Of a DNA stretch of 15,369 bases, positions 1 to 6,487 are shown one piece after another. The stretch is from Methanocorpusculum sp. (GTDB taxonomy: Archaea; Halobacteriota; Methanomicrobia; Methanomicrobiales; Methanocorpusculaceae), in contig DALTVZ010000141.1 of the NCBI GenBank assembly GCA_029987315.1, forward strand, positions 1-15,369. The letters are read 5' to 3'. Position 1 is the stretch's first letter. Every line of letters begins with the position of its first letter. The notes beneath the pieces were generated by a model. That model searched no databases. It saw only the letters and a list, made by a program, of their open reading frames with translations, and was not told where the DNA came from. Made by a program: the position numbers and the translations under genes.

Positions 1-329
1 GATACATTGAGCGGGGTTGTGATCATCCTGACCCCGCAGTTGATATCAAATCCTACGCCGCCTGGAGAAATAACACCGGTTTCTGCATCAAAGGCGCCGA
101 CACCTCCGATCGGAAATCCATATCCCCAATGGATGTCCGGCATGCCAAGAGAGTACCGGAGGATACCCGGAAGCGTTGCCACATTGGAGAGTTGGGTGAG
201 AGCTCCGTCTTCTAGAGTTTCGGCAAGATTTTTCGAAAGGAAAAAACGTCCGGGGACACGCATACCTGGGACAAAACCCATAGGGATCTCCCACTCATTT
301 TCTGTTATCTGTTGTATCTGATCGTTCAT
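1..329 (-). CDS. rtcB: RtcB-family RNA ligase, N-terminal part (runs off the window)
   Basis: Partial gene: the start codon is ATG at 329-327 and the frame stays open to the left edge, giving the first 109 residues. RtcB joins 2',3'-cyclic phosphate (or 3'-phosphate) and 5'-OH RNA ends using Mn2+ and GTP, and in archaea it seals tRNA exon halves. The translation carries the family signature [15 protein letters not shown] (residues 62-76) and [11 protein letters not shown] (91-101). Asp95 and Cys98 fall at the same numbering as metal ligands of the Pyrococcus enzyme. The gene begins 4 nt after the stop codon of archease, the protein that helps RtcB turn over, so the two are almost certainly co-transcribed. 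No Shine-Dalgarno sequence is evident in the short gap, so translation probably depends on coupling to archease. The catalytic histidines and GMP-accepting site lie outside the window and cannot be checked. Confidence 0.96.
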   Translation of the reverse strand, partial: MNDQIQQITENEWEIPMGFVPGMRVPGRFFLSKNLAETLEDGALTQLSNVATLPGILRYSLGMPDIHWGYGFPIGGVGAFDAETGVISPGGVGFDINCGVRMITTPLNV

Positions 330-333
330 GATG

Positions 334-744
334 TTAGATGTCAAAAATTATTATCAATTCATACCCTGTTTTTGTTTTGGCAAGAGACAGCCCGGAGTAG
401 GAAATACCTTTCACTCCGATACCTCCGGAGTGTTTTTTTCTGTCGAAGAGAACTCCTTCCACCGTACCGGACACGTGGTCGCTGACAGAAAGAGTGAACC
501 TTTGAGGAACAAGATACTCAGTTTCAGTGAGGAACAACAGCTCCGAAAGAAAGTTTACGATCAGCTCCTCAAGATCTTCGCCTTCAGCCTCGATTGAAAA
601 TATTTCTGTTGGGATCTCAAAAGGATAGTCACCATAGAGAGTTTTTGAGAGAGCATGGCCACTCTCTGAAAACAGGGATGATAGTTCATTTGCTGAGATC
701 CGCATGCGGATATCCGCGGTATGTTCCAGCTCTTCAAAAACCAT
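334..744 (-). CDS. Archease, RtcB activation factor
   Basis: A 136-residue protein of the usual archease length (about 140). Archease binds metal and stimulates the guanylylation and multiple turnover of RtcB ligase. The N-terminus has the hallmark EHTADI (residues 7-12, with Asp11 the expected metal ligand). The C-terminus has the conserved run KGISYSGL followed by a final beta strand ending in FDI (Asp135). Its ATG (744-742) lies inside the 3' end of the upstream 94-residue gene (11-nt overlap), and its stop is 4 nt from the rtcB start. The order unknown-archease-rtcB therefore reads as one transcription unit. All the family landmarks I know are present, so the assignment is firm. Confidence 0.95.
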   Translation of the reverse strand: MVFEELEHTADIRMRISANELSSLFSESGHALSKTLYGDYPFEIPTEIFSIEAEGEDLEELIVNFLSELLFLTETEYLVPQRFTLSVSDHVSGTVEGVLFDRKKHSGGIGVKGISYSGLSLAKTKTGYELIIIFDI

Positions 745-1018
745 AATCGCCGTCTTCGAAGAGAAGCCGAGGAACCATGCGCATCGTGATCTCGGTGACC
801 CACTGGATCTGATACCGAGAAATAAAAATCACATGGCTTCCCGATCGAAGAGGGATGTCAGATGATTTTGCTGGGCGAATCCGTACCGGCATCAGTATCG
901 GGCCGCTGCATGAAGTACTTATTCGAAAATCTCCACCGCGTTTATCCATGTACTCGATGACCTCGTCCGTTACGGTGATATCAGAAAGAGGGGAAGGACC
1001 ACCCTGCTCATTATCCAT
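734..1018 (-). CDS. Unrecognised 94-residue protein in the archease-rtcB operon
   Basis: I do not recognise this family. The protein is 94 residues, starts with ATG at 1018-1016, and has no signal peptide or membrane segment. It has an acidic N-terminus, a central stretch with one cysteine (STSCSGPILMPVRIRP, residues 34-49), then alternating hydrophobic and charged strands (HVIFISRYQIQW) suggesting a small alpha/beta fold. The single Cys in a Ser/Gly/Pro-rich loop followed by a basic strand looks like a conserved core, but that is a visual impression only. Its 3' end overlaps the archease start by 11 nt, which argues for a real, translationally coupled gene and for a role near RNA ligation. 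A T7 tract on this strand (1050-1044), 29 nt before the ATG, could be a poor TATA element, the terminator of the upstream DUF2551 gene, or both. Confidence 0.8.
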   Translation of the reverse strand: MDNEQGGPSPLSDITVTDEVIEYMDKRGGDFRISTSCSGPILMPVRIRPAKSSDIPLRSGSHVIFISRYQIQWVTEITMRMVPRLLFEDGDYGF

Positions 1019-1043
1019 TTGATATAGATTGGGGGTATGTCCT

Positions 1044-1050
1044 AAAAAAA
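1044..1050 (-). terminator. Poly-U tract after the DUF2551 gene
   Basis: A run of seven T on the minus strand, 28 nt past the DUF2551 stop codon, fits archaeal oligo-U termination. It also sits 29 nt before the ATG of the next gene, the spacing of TATA boxes elsewhere in this window, so it may serve partly as a weak promoter element instead. Confidence 0.4.
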
Positions 1051-1077
1051 GTTGGTACTGAATCTGTTCTGATGATT

Positions 1078-1392
1078 TCAGACAGATGCAACAATCTGTT
1101 CAACTAGCTCTGAATACTGCGGCTTGAGTTCGTAGACTCCAAGAGCCCCGTCCTTCGTTTTGTGGGTCGACAAGATCCCTAACTTTGATGCAACGATACC
1201 AACCATCGATGCAACCGAATGATAAGTTACGTCAAATTTCGTGGAAAGTGCCTCATGGATCTGTGGGACAGTCATGGATTTTGCCCGAATAAGCAGACTC
1301 AGCAGTGCCTTTCTGATTCCTGACTTGTCACGGGATAGATAACTGCGAAGTCTTCTCTCAATCTCCTTTCGCAGATCTGAGGGTGAAAACAT
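1078..1392 (-). CDS. DUF2551-family protein, probable small winged-helix regulator
   Basis: A 104-residue soluble protein that matches my memory of DUF2551, a family of short proteins in methanogenic archaea with no established function. An amphipathic, Arg/Lys-rich N-terminal helix (EIERRLRSYLSRDKSG) is followed by a helix-turn-helix-like segment. There, TVPQIHEAL is the first helix and YHSVASMVGIVASKLGI (residues 57-73) the likely recognition helix. A beta wing (HKTKDGALGVYEL) and a C-terminal helix complete a winged-helix pattern. DNA binding is inferred from this layout, not shown. It is transcribed away from the cis-prenyltransferase-like gene across a 108-nt gap and has its own strong TATA box, placed for a leaderless mRNA. 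It could be autoregulatory or control the divergent gene, but no operator repeat is obvious. Confidence 0.8.
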   Translation of the reverse strand: MFSPSDLRKEIERRLRSYLSRDKSGIRKALLSLLIRAKSMTVPQIHEALSTKFDVTYHSVASMVGIVASKLGILSTHKTKDGALGVYELKPQYSELVEQIVASV

Positions 1393-1413
1393 ATTTTTTA
1401 TTATGTATCTCTG

Positions 1414-1421
1414 TATATAAA
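1414..1421 (-). promoter_or_regulatory. TATA box of the DUF2551 gene
   Basis: Minus-strand TTTATATA, in the wider context CTATTTATATACAG, is centred about 25 nt before the ATG. It is the best TATA box in the window. The spacing puts the transcription start at or next to the ATG, so the mRNA is probably leaderless. Confidence 0.7.
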
Positions 1422-1500
1422 TAGATGCCGCTTATTATATGAAAATAATCAAATAATACGCGAATTTGATAAGCAAGAAAAAGCAATAGAGTAGTACCTA

Positions 1501-2094
1501 ATGATATATCGCCTCTATGAGTATCTGATCTCACGAGATCTCACCACATTCCCAAAAGAGATATGTTTCATGCTCAGCGATACGGATGTGATCGCCGATT
1601 CAAAAAAAATTGGAGAGGTCATTGCATGGGCACAAGAGTTCCCGGAGATCAAAAAGGTCATTTTTCACATAAGTACGAAGAATGCCGGGAAAATTGAGGA
1701 ACTATTGAGACCTGCATCTCTTGGAGAGAAGACCTCGGTTCGTGTGAGCACCCCAAAACACGACGAGATATTTGGGACCGGAACGCCCGAGATCCTGATT
1801 GCCCTAGGTAAAAATGGGAGAGAAGAGATCACCGATGCAATAATAAAAATTGCAAAAGAAGGGATCGATTCGAAGGATATCACAGAGGATACGATAGAAA
1901 AACATCTGGCCTTTCAGGTAAACCCGGATTTTGTGATCAAAACCGGTGGAAATCATCTCACCGATTTTCTGATTTGGCAGTCGGTTTACTCGGAGCTGTT
2001 TTTTACCGACATCAATTGGAGCAAATTTAGAAAAGTGGATTTCCTTCGTGCCCTTCGCGACTATCAGTCGAGAGGCCGGCGGTACGGCACCTAA
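1501..2094 (+). CDS. Degenerate cis-prenyltransferase homologue, probable NgBR-like subunit
   Basis: A 197-residue protein, shorter than active undecaprenyl/dehydrodolichyl diphosphate synthases (about 230-260). Its C-terminal half is clearly of that family: VIKTGGNHLTDFLIWQ (145-160), SVYSELFFTDINW (161-173) and a closing RGRRYG (191-196). The N-terminal catalytic loop, normally DGNRR, reads SDTDVI (26-31), so the Gly-Asn-Arg-Arg phosphate-binding part is gone. The Arg of the RTSGE loop is Lys147 and the next IPP-binding Arg is missing. A middle segment is also shortened. The enzyme is therefore unlikely to work alone. The RxG tail (Arg194-Tyr195-Gly196) is the element that the non-catalytic NgBR/Nus1 subunit contributes in heteromeric enzymes. 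A complementary catalytic homologue lies at 6488-7246. I infer a regulatory or structural subunit of a dolichol-type synthase. The gene precedes signal peptidase by 58 nt on the same strand. Its promoter is not clear; tttgataag near 1465-1473 is a weak candidate. Confidence 0.85.
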   Translation: MIYRLYEYLISRDLTTFPKEICFMLSDTDVIADSKKIGEVIAWAQEFPEIKKVIFHISTKNAGKIEELLRPASLGEKTSVRVSTPKHDEIFGTGTPEILIALGKNGREEITDAIIKIAKEGIDSKDITEDTIEKHLAFQVNPDFVIKTGGNHLTDFLIWQSVYSELFFTDINWSKFRKVDFLRALRDYQSRGRRYGT

Positions 2095-2152
2095 ATCAAA
2101 GACGGAGGGGAAAACATCAATACCTTTCATAGATGAATAAGGTACCACAAGA

Positions 2153-2800
2153 ATGTCACTTTCCATTCCAAAATTACCTGAGTCAAAAGACCCGAAAATC
2201 AATTTTATCAGGGACATCCTGATCGTTTTTGCAATTGTTGCAGCAATCGGACTCGCTTTATTTGGAGTGTCCGGGACCTGGCCCGCTCTGGTCGCCGTAG
2301 AATCTCCTAGTATGGTCCCTAACATGAATGTCAACGATCTCGTGTTTGTTGTTGAAGAGAACAGATACGGGGGATATATGACCGCTGTCGAGGCAACAGA
2401 GGCGGGCAAAATGTCTTTTGGGGGATATGGCGATGTGATCGTCTATCAGCCAAACGGAAAGACCGACGTGACACCGATCATTCATCGAGCGATCGTGTGG
2501 ATCAATGAATCCGTTGCCGAACAGGTAGGGTTTACCGGCGATGCGGCACATGCAGGATATGTTACCAAAGGAGATAACAACGAACAGTATGACCAAGATG
2601 CGATCTTTCCAGGATACGGCAGGATGGAACCGGTCAAAGAGGAATGGATCGTCGGTAAAGCATTATTTGCGATCCCACTGATTGGTTTTGTACCTCTTCA
2701 CCTATTTGAATCGGTTCTGGCCGTTGTACTCATCATCGGTATCACGGAGCTCGCCAGCAGAAGACTGAAGAAAAATAAAAATAAAGGAAAGAAAAAATGA
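2153..2800 (+). CDS. Signal peptidase I, archaeal Sec11-like (S26B)
   Basis: A 215-residue membrane protease that cleaves Sec and Tat signal peptides on the outer face of the membrane. After a short cytosolic segment, one transmembrane helix (about residues 18-40) leads to box ESPSMVP, with catalytic Ser53 directly before Met54. IIHRA supplies His111. GDNN gives Asp141 and a second acid, Asp147, follows at the spacing seen for the two essential Asp of archaeal enzymes. This is the Ser-His-Asp arrangement of the S26B group, not the Ser-Lys pair of bacterial LepB. A second hydrophobic helix near residues 186-200 and a very basic tail (RRLKKNKNKGKKK) end the protein, so the C-terminus is probably cytosolic. 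The stop codon overlaps the cofH start as ATGA, implying coupling. It lies 58 nt after the cis-prenyltransferase-like gene, which fits a secretion and glycosylation context. Confidence 0.93.
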   Translation: MSLSIPKLPESKDPKINFIRDILIVFAIVAAIGLALFGVSGTWPALVAVESPSMVPNMNVNDLVFVVEENRYGGYMTAVEATEAGKMSFGGYGDVIVYQPNGKTDVTPIIHRAIVWINESVAEQVGFTGDAAHAGYVTKGDNNEQYDQDAIFPGYGRMEPVKEEWIVGKALFAIPLIGFVPLHLFESVLAVVLIIGITELASRRLKKNKNKGKKK

Positions 2801-3882
2801 ACGTCACCACCGTTCTCAAAGATGTCCTTGGAGGCGCACGGCTCACAGAAAATGAAGCAGCGTTTCTGCTCAGAGTAAATAACAGAGATATCTGGAAAAT
2901 TGCAGAGGCCGCAGACATAGTCCGTGAACGAAAAAATGGCGAAGTCGTGACATATGTCCGAAATATGAACATCCACATGACCAACATCTGTAAAAACCGC
3001 TGTGGTCTGTGTGCATTCGGACGAAAAAGCACAGATCCTGAAGCATTCTGTTTTACGGACGAAGAATTCAGAGAACACGCTAAAGAAGCCCGTGCAAAAA
3101 AGGTCACCGAGGTCTCGTATCTTTCAGGGATCCACCCGGCATTCACCATTGAAAGTTATGAAAAAATGATCCGGACACTTCACGAGGAGATCCCCGGCAT
3201 TCATGTTCATGGATGCAGTCCAGACGAAATTTTGTATGCAGCAGAGCAAAGTGGTATTTCAACTCGAGATGCACTCATCCGCCTGAAAGCAGCTGGACTT
3301 GATTCTGTCCAGGGAACTGCCGCCGAGATACTCGTCGACAGAGTCAGGAACATCATCTGTGATAAAAAACTCTCCACATCAGAGTGGGTCAGGATCATCA
3401 AAGAGGCATCAGAAGTAGGATTTCGGGCGACCTCCACGATCATGTACGGATCAGTGGAGACAGCAGAGGAAAGAGCACGCCATTTATTGATCCTTCGTGA
3501 GATCCAGGACGAGTGCGGCATATTCACCGAGCTTGTACCTCTTGCATTTCTGCACAAAAATACTCCTCTTGAACGAGCAGGCCTGGTAAATCATGACTCG
3601 GCCGGGCGTGAAGATATTTTGTTGATCGCTGTTTCACGGCTTTTTCTGGACAACATCGACAACATTCAGGTCCCATGGTCAAAAGTTGGAAGAAAAATGA
3701 CACAGCTTTGTCTGATGGCAGGCGGAAATGATGTCGGCGGAACGATGTTTGTAGACTCACTCTCTAGAGACGCCGGCGCAGGAGATGAAGCAGATTATTT
3801 CAGCCCTGAAGATATGAAACTGATGTGTGAAGATATCGGAAGAACGCTTCACGAAAGAGATACTCTCTATAATATCCTCTAA
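2797..3882 (+). CDS. cofH: CofH, 5-amino-6-(D-ribitylamino)uracil-L-tyrosine 4-hydroxyphenyl transferase
   Basis: A 361-residue radical SAM enzyme. With CofG it builds the 7,8-didemethyl-8-hydroxy-5-deazariboflavin chromophore of coenzyme F420; CofH joins tyrosine-derived 4-hydroxybenzyl to the ribityl-uracil substrate. The [4Fe-4S] motif is C65-x3-C69-x2-C72, followed by AFGRK. Other CofH-typical stretches are SGIHP, SPDEI, GTAAEIL, IMYGSVET, VPLAFLHKNTPLE, NIQVPWSKVG and GGNDVGGTMF. The length is normal for stand-alone CofH. The ATG shares bases with the signal peptidase stop (ATGA), with a weak AAGGAAAG ribosome-binding site about 9 nt before it inside the upstream gene. No cofG is in the window. 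Methanogens can carry more than one CofH-like paralogue, so this copy may not be the main one. Confidence 0.93.
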   Translation: MNVTTVLKDVLGGARLTENEAAFLLRVNNRDIWKIAEAADIVRERKNGEVVTYVRNMNIHMTNICKNRCGLCAFGRKSTDPEAFCFTDEEFREHAKEARAKKVTEVSYLSGIHPAFTIESYEKMIRTLHEEIPGIHVHGCSPDEILYAAEQSGISTRDALIRLKAAGLDSVQGTAAEILVDRVRNIICDKKLSTSEWVRIIKEASEVGFRATSTIMYGSVETAEERARHLLILREIQDECGIFTELVPLAFLHKNTPLERAGLVNHDSAGREDILLIAVSRLFLDNIDNIQVPWSKVGRKMTQLCLMAGGNDVGGTMFVDSLSRDAGAGDEADYFSPEDMKLMCEDIGRTLHERDTLYNIL

Positions 3883-3894
3883 TATCACATCATA

Positions 3895-3901
3895 TTTTTT
3901 T
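3895..3901 (+). terminator. Poly-U terminator after cofH
   Basis: A run of seven T begins 13 nt after the cofH stop codon, in the 35-nt gap between two convergent genes. This fits archaeal oligo-U termination. No stem-loop is evident. Confidence 0.5.
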
Positions 3902-3917
3902 CTGTTCATCAACTCTT

Positions 3918-4685
3918 TTACAGAAGAAGAACGCCAAGAAAGATATCCACCAGCGAAAATCCAAAGAGAGCAAACAGATACCCGACCGTGATCGGGATCA
4001 TAAATGGTACTCCGTAAGAGATCCAAACACTTCCTGCTTTTTTGTACAGATCAAGATTTGAAGCATACGTATCAGGGTTTTCCCGAAGATTTCGAATCGA
4101 CATCTCAGACTGAGTTCTAAGGGCTCGGATCGAGCTGTGCGCACGAGAAAAATTCCTAGAGATTATACCGTCCTTCTCTGTAATTTCCTCAGACACAAAT
4201 CCAAAATACTTCGTGATCGAGTCTCCGGGAACAGGTTTACCTGAACACATCAACCAGAAAGGGGCCTTGTTTTTTGCAGCAAGATTTCGAATAAGAAATA
4301 CGATCGGAACGATCAGCGCAAAAACAGCACCGTTTACGAGAGAGGACAAGGCAAGCGAGGGAAATATCCACTCAGCAAACGGGGTGACTGGAACGACGAG
4401 CGATAAAAGAATCAGAGCTTTGCCATCCGCAACGCCAAAAAGACCGAAGAAGGTAAAAATAGCCATCAACAAAGCGACGACGACCGAGATGACATATACA
4501 TACATCGCCCAAGGTGAAGCATAAACCTCAAGCCAAAACCATATAACTAAAATACCACAGCCGACTACTGCCGGATACCAGGTCACGGCATAGATCGTAC
4601 GGGTCTTAAGGTCCTGCCAGCATGCATAGAGAAAGGTCAAAAGGACCAAAAATGCCGAGATAGCAAGCGGCAGTGAGAGAATCAT
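3918..4685 (-). CDS. Archaeal type IV prepilin/prearchaellin peptidase, family A24
   Basis: A 255-residue polytopic membrane aspartic protease that removes class III signal peptides from archaeal pilins and archaellins at the cytosolic face. An N-terminal helix is followed by WQDLKTRTI with catalytic Asp25. After two more hydrophobic segments comes FGVADGKAL with Asp87, in the GxxD form common in archaea. A long soluble insertion (about residues 140-220) contains charged helices. The C-terminus is a hydrophobic block beginning GVPFMIPIT, as in FlaK/PibD/EppA-type enzymes. Which of these three it matches best cannot be decided by eye. No pilin or archaellin gene is nearby. It lies 50 nt downstream of the CMD-fold gene on the same strand and may share its transcript. 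It converges with cofH. Confidence 0.88.
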   Translation of the reverse strand: MILSLPLAISAFLVLLTFLYACWQDLKTRTIYAVTWYPAVVGCGILVIWFWLEVYASPWAMYVYVISVVVALLMAIFTFFGLFGVADGKALILLSLVVPVTPFAEWIFPSLALSSLVNGAVFALIVPIVFLIRNLAAKNKAPFWLMCSGKPVPGDSITKYFGFVSEEITEKDGIISRNFSRAHSSIRALRTQSEMSIRNLRENPDTYASNLDLYKKAGSVWISYGVPFMIPITVGYLFALFGFSLVDIFLGVLLL

Positions 4686-4735
4686 TATCTACGATTCGAC
4701 TGGGAATACGATAAAATCAATGGGTGAGAGAAATC

Positions 4736-5116
4736 TCACTCATCCTGAAAAATAGGTTTTGCAACATATTTTCCGTGTACGTAAGACGGCATGCCGGCCA
4801 ACATATAAGATACACGTAATGCCTCCTCGACCTCCTCCTGAACAACACCAACCATTTTGGCTCCATTCAGATGTGCACGAAGGGCATGGTCATCTCTCAT
4901 TGCGGCAGCAATACCTATGGCGATCAATTTTTTCTGTTTTCGGGTCAGAGAACCGTCCGACCAGATGTAATTATCCAGTTTCAAGACAGCTTCCTGGATC
5001 AGGGGGTCAGAATCGGCAAGTTCTTTGAAAAACACCGGGACATGCCCGATATTATGTTGGAGTTTGTCCATTTCATTCGGAACTCCACAGGTTCCTTTCT
5101 TTTGTTCAAGTGACAT
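4736..5116 (-). CDS. Carboxymuconolactone decarboxylase (AhpD)-fold protein without redox cysteines
   Basis: A 126-residue helical protein of the CMD family, starting at ATG 5116-5114. Its core, LTRKQKKLIAIGIAAAM followed by RDDHALRAHLNGAKMVGV, corresponds to the AhpD active-site helix. In AhpD-like peroxidase/reductase members this region holds C-x2-C-x3-H plus an upstream Glu. Here the His is kept (His82), but the two Cys positions are Asp75 and Ala78 and the Glu position is Lys63. The only cysteine (Cys10) is near the N-terminus. Disulfide chemistry is therefore unlikely, and the protein may be a non-redox member with an unknown substrate. It is transcribed away from the flavoprotein gene across an 87-nt gap, so the two may share regulation. 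A minus-strand AATATTTC about 17 nt before the ATG is only a weak TATA candidate. Confidence 0.85.
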   Translation of the reverse strand: MSLEQKKGTCGVPNEMDKLQHNIGHVPVFFKELADSDPLIQEAVLKLDNYIWSDGSLTRKQKKLIAIGIAAAMRDDHALRAHLNGAKMVGVVQEEVEEALRVSYMLAGMPSYVHGKYVAKPIFQDE

Positions 5117-5171
5117 TTTGATTCAACGAAATATTGTCCCTGAAGTTGATTAGTCTATCTATCGAAGCACA

Positions 5172-5179
5172 TTATTATA
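5172..5179 (+). promoter_or_regulatory. TATA box of the flavoprotein gene
   Basis: TTATTATA is centred 28 nt before the ATG at 5204, as for other starts in this window. It implies a leaderless or nearly leaderless transcript covering the flavoprotein and AlkD-like genes. Confidence 0.55.
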
Positions 5180-5203
5180 GATTGCCCAGCATACCATTCA
5201 GCA

Positions 5204-5806
5204 ATGACGAAAAAGATCGTGGCCTTGTTCGGCAGTAATGTTCAAAGTGGAAACACCAACAAACTTCTTATCGAGGCGATTCGGGGGGCAGAGGAGGCTG
5301 GATGTACTGTTGAGAGAGTGAATATCATCCAGGCAAAACTCTCGGGCTGCAAGCAAATTTATCACTGTATGGACAAGGTAAATTGTGTCATTAAGGATGA
5401 AGGAGAACACTATCTCACCATGCTTAAAGAGGCAGATGGTATCATTATCGCCACCCCTGTGATGACATACGGGATACCGGGCCATCTAAAATCCTTCATG
5501 GATAGGTGTCAACCATTTTACATGGCAAAATATCATCGAAATAAATCATTCATCACGGCTGAACATGCAAAAATACGCAAAACACTTTTCATCTGCATCG
5601 CCGGAATGAACACGCCCGACGTGTTTGTTGGACCGTTACTCACGGTAAAAGCATTTTGTCATATCATCGACGCGAAGTACTTCGATGAACTTCTTCAAAA
5701 CGATATGGACACCATTAAAAAAATAGAGAGCAAACCAGAAGTGATGAAAGCGGCATATGAGAAAGGGAGAGCATTAGGTGAAGCGATCACGAAATCACGG
5801 GGATAA
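5204..5806 (+). CDS. Iron-sulfur-flavoprotein-like NAD(P)H/FMN reductase with an incomplete cluster motif
   Basis: A 200-residue flavodoxin-fold protein of the NADPH-dependent FMN reductase family, closest in layout to methanogen iron-sulfur flavoproteins (Isf). The N-terminus ALFGSNVQSGNTNKL (residues 7-21) is the FMN phosphate loop. ATPVMTYGIPGHLKSFMDR (83-101) is the second FMN-contacting segment. Isf proteins carry a compact C-x2-C-x2-C-x4-7-C cluster site between these. Here it reads C49-x2-I52-x2-C55-x5-C61, so the second ligand is Ile. A [4Fe-4S] cluster would need another ligand or be absent. The likely role is a flavin-dependent electron carrier or oxidative-stress reductase in the cytosol; the substrate is unknown. 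The stop codon lies 29 nt inside the AlkD-like gene, so the two are co-transcribed. Confidence 0.85.
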   Translation: MTKKIVALFGSNVQSGNTNKLLIEAIRGAEEAGCTVERVNIIQAKLSGCKQIYHCMDKVNCVIKDEGEHYLTMLKEADGIIIATPVMTYGIPGHLKSFMDRCQPFYMAKYHRNKSFITAEHAKIRKTLFICIAGMNTPDVFVGPLLTVKAFCHIIDAKYFDELLQNDMDTIKKIESKPEVMKAAYEKGRALGEAITKSRG

Positions 5807-6485
5807 ACCCGACATAAAATCAGAACTTGTACGGCTTGCAGATCTTAAATACCGTACATTTTCAAGCGGCCTCATCCCGGGGGCAGACAATATTATTGGC
5901 GTTCGGATCCCTGATCTTCGGGATTTAGCGAGGACGATCGCGGCTGGAAACTGGCAGGCATATCTGAAAGAAGCAACCGACGACTCATTCGAGGAGATCA
6001 TGCTTCAGGGTCTTGTCATCGGTTATGCGAGAGGCGAGCCGGATCAGATACTATCAGCTCTAAGATACTTTATACCAAAAATAGACAACTGGTCGGTCTG
6101 CGATTCGGTCGTGATGGGACTGAAGATCACCAAAAAACATCAGGATACCTTCTGGAAGTTTCTTCTACCGTACCTTGACTCTGATAAGGAGTTTTTCGTT
6201 CGGTTCGGGGTCGTGATGCTTCTGTCCTATTATGTGGATGAAAAACACATTTCTGTAGTACTGGAACGACTCGATACTATAACTCATGACGGATATTATG
6301 TTAGAATGGCAGTTGCCTGGGCAGTTTCAGTCTGTTATGTGAAGTTTCCGGAGGTGACCCACACATATCTGGAGAACTGTTCTCTAAATGACTTTACCTA
6401 CAATAAATCGATACAAAAGATATGTGAGTCCTATCGCGCCGACGAAGAGGCAAAAACCAGGCTCAGAGAGATGAAAAGAAGGTAA
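5778..6485 (+). CDS. AlkD-like DNA alkylation repair glycosylase (HEAT-repeat)
   Basis: A 235-residue, all-helical HEAT-repeat protein. AlkD enzymes excise bulky or cationic alkylated purines without flipping the base. The segment IDNWSVCDS (102-110) gives the W-x3-D pair (Trp105, Asp109). FFVRFGVVMLL gives Arg142. Together these match the Trp/Asp/Arg catalytic trio of Bacillus AlkD with similar spacing. IRIPDLR-type residues near 43-48 (VRIPDLRDLA) are also usual for the family. The start is GTG at 5778, with a good ribosome-binding site GGGAGA at 5765-5770 and 7 nt between. This places the start inside the flavoprotein gene (29-nt overlap, different frame). The gene ends 2 nt before the convergent uppS stop, leaving no room for a separate terminator. 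Confidence 0.88.
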   Translation: MKRSRNHGDKPDIKSELVRLADLKYRTFSSGLIPGADNIIGVRIPDLRDLARTIAAGNWQAYLKEATDDSFEEIMLQGLVIGYARGEPDQILSALRYFIPKIDNWSVCDSVVMGLKITKKHQDTFWKFLLPYLDSDKEFFVRFGVVMLLSYYVDEKHISVVLERLDTITHDGYYVRMAVAWAVSVCYVKFPEVTHTYLENCSLNDFTYNKSIQKICESYRADEEAKTRLREMKRR

Positions 6486-6487
6486 GA

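Noticed and set aside
1804..2409. A 201-codon open frame on the minus strand
   Set aside because: It lies antisense to the cis-prenyltransferase-like gene and signal peptidase, whose motifs are clear. It is a shadow of biased codon use.
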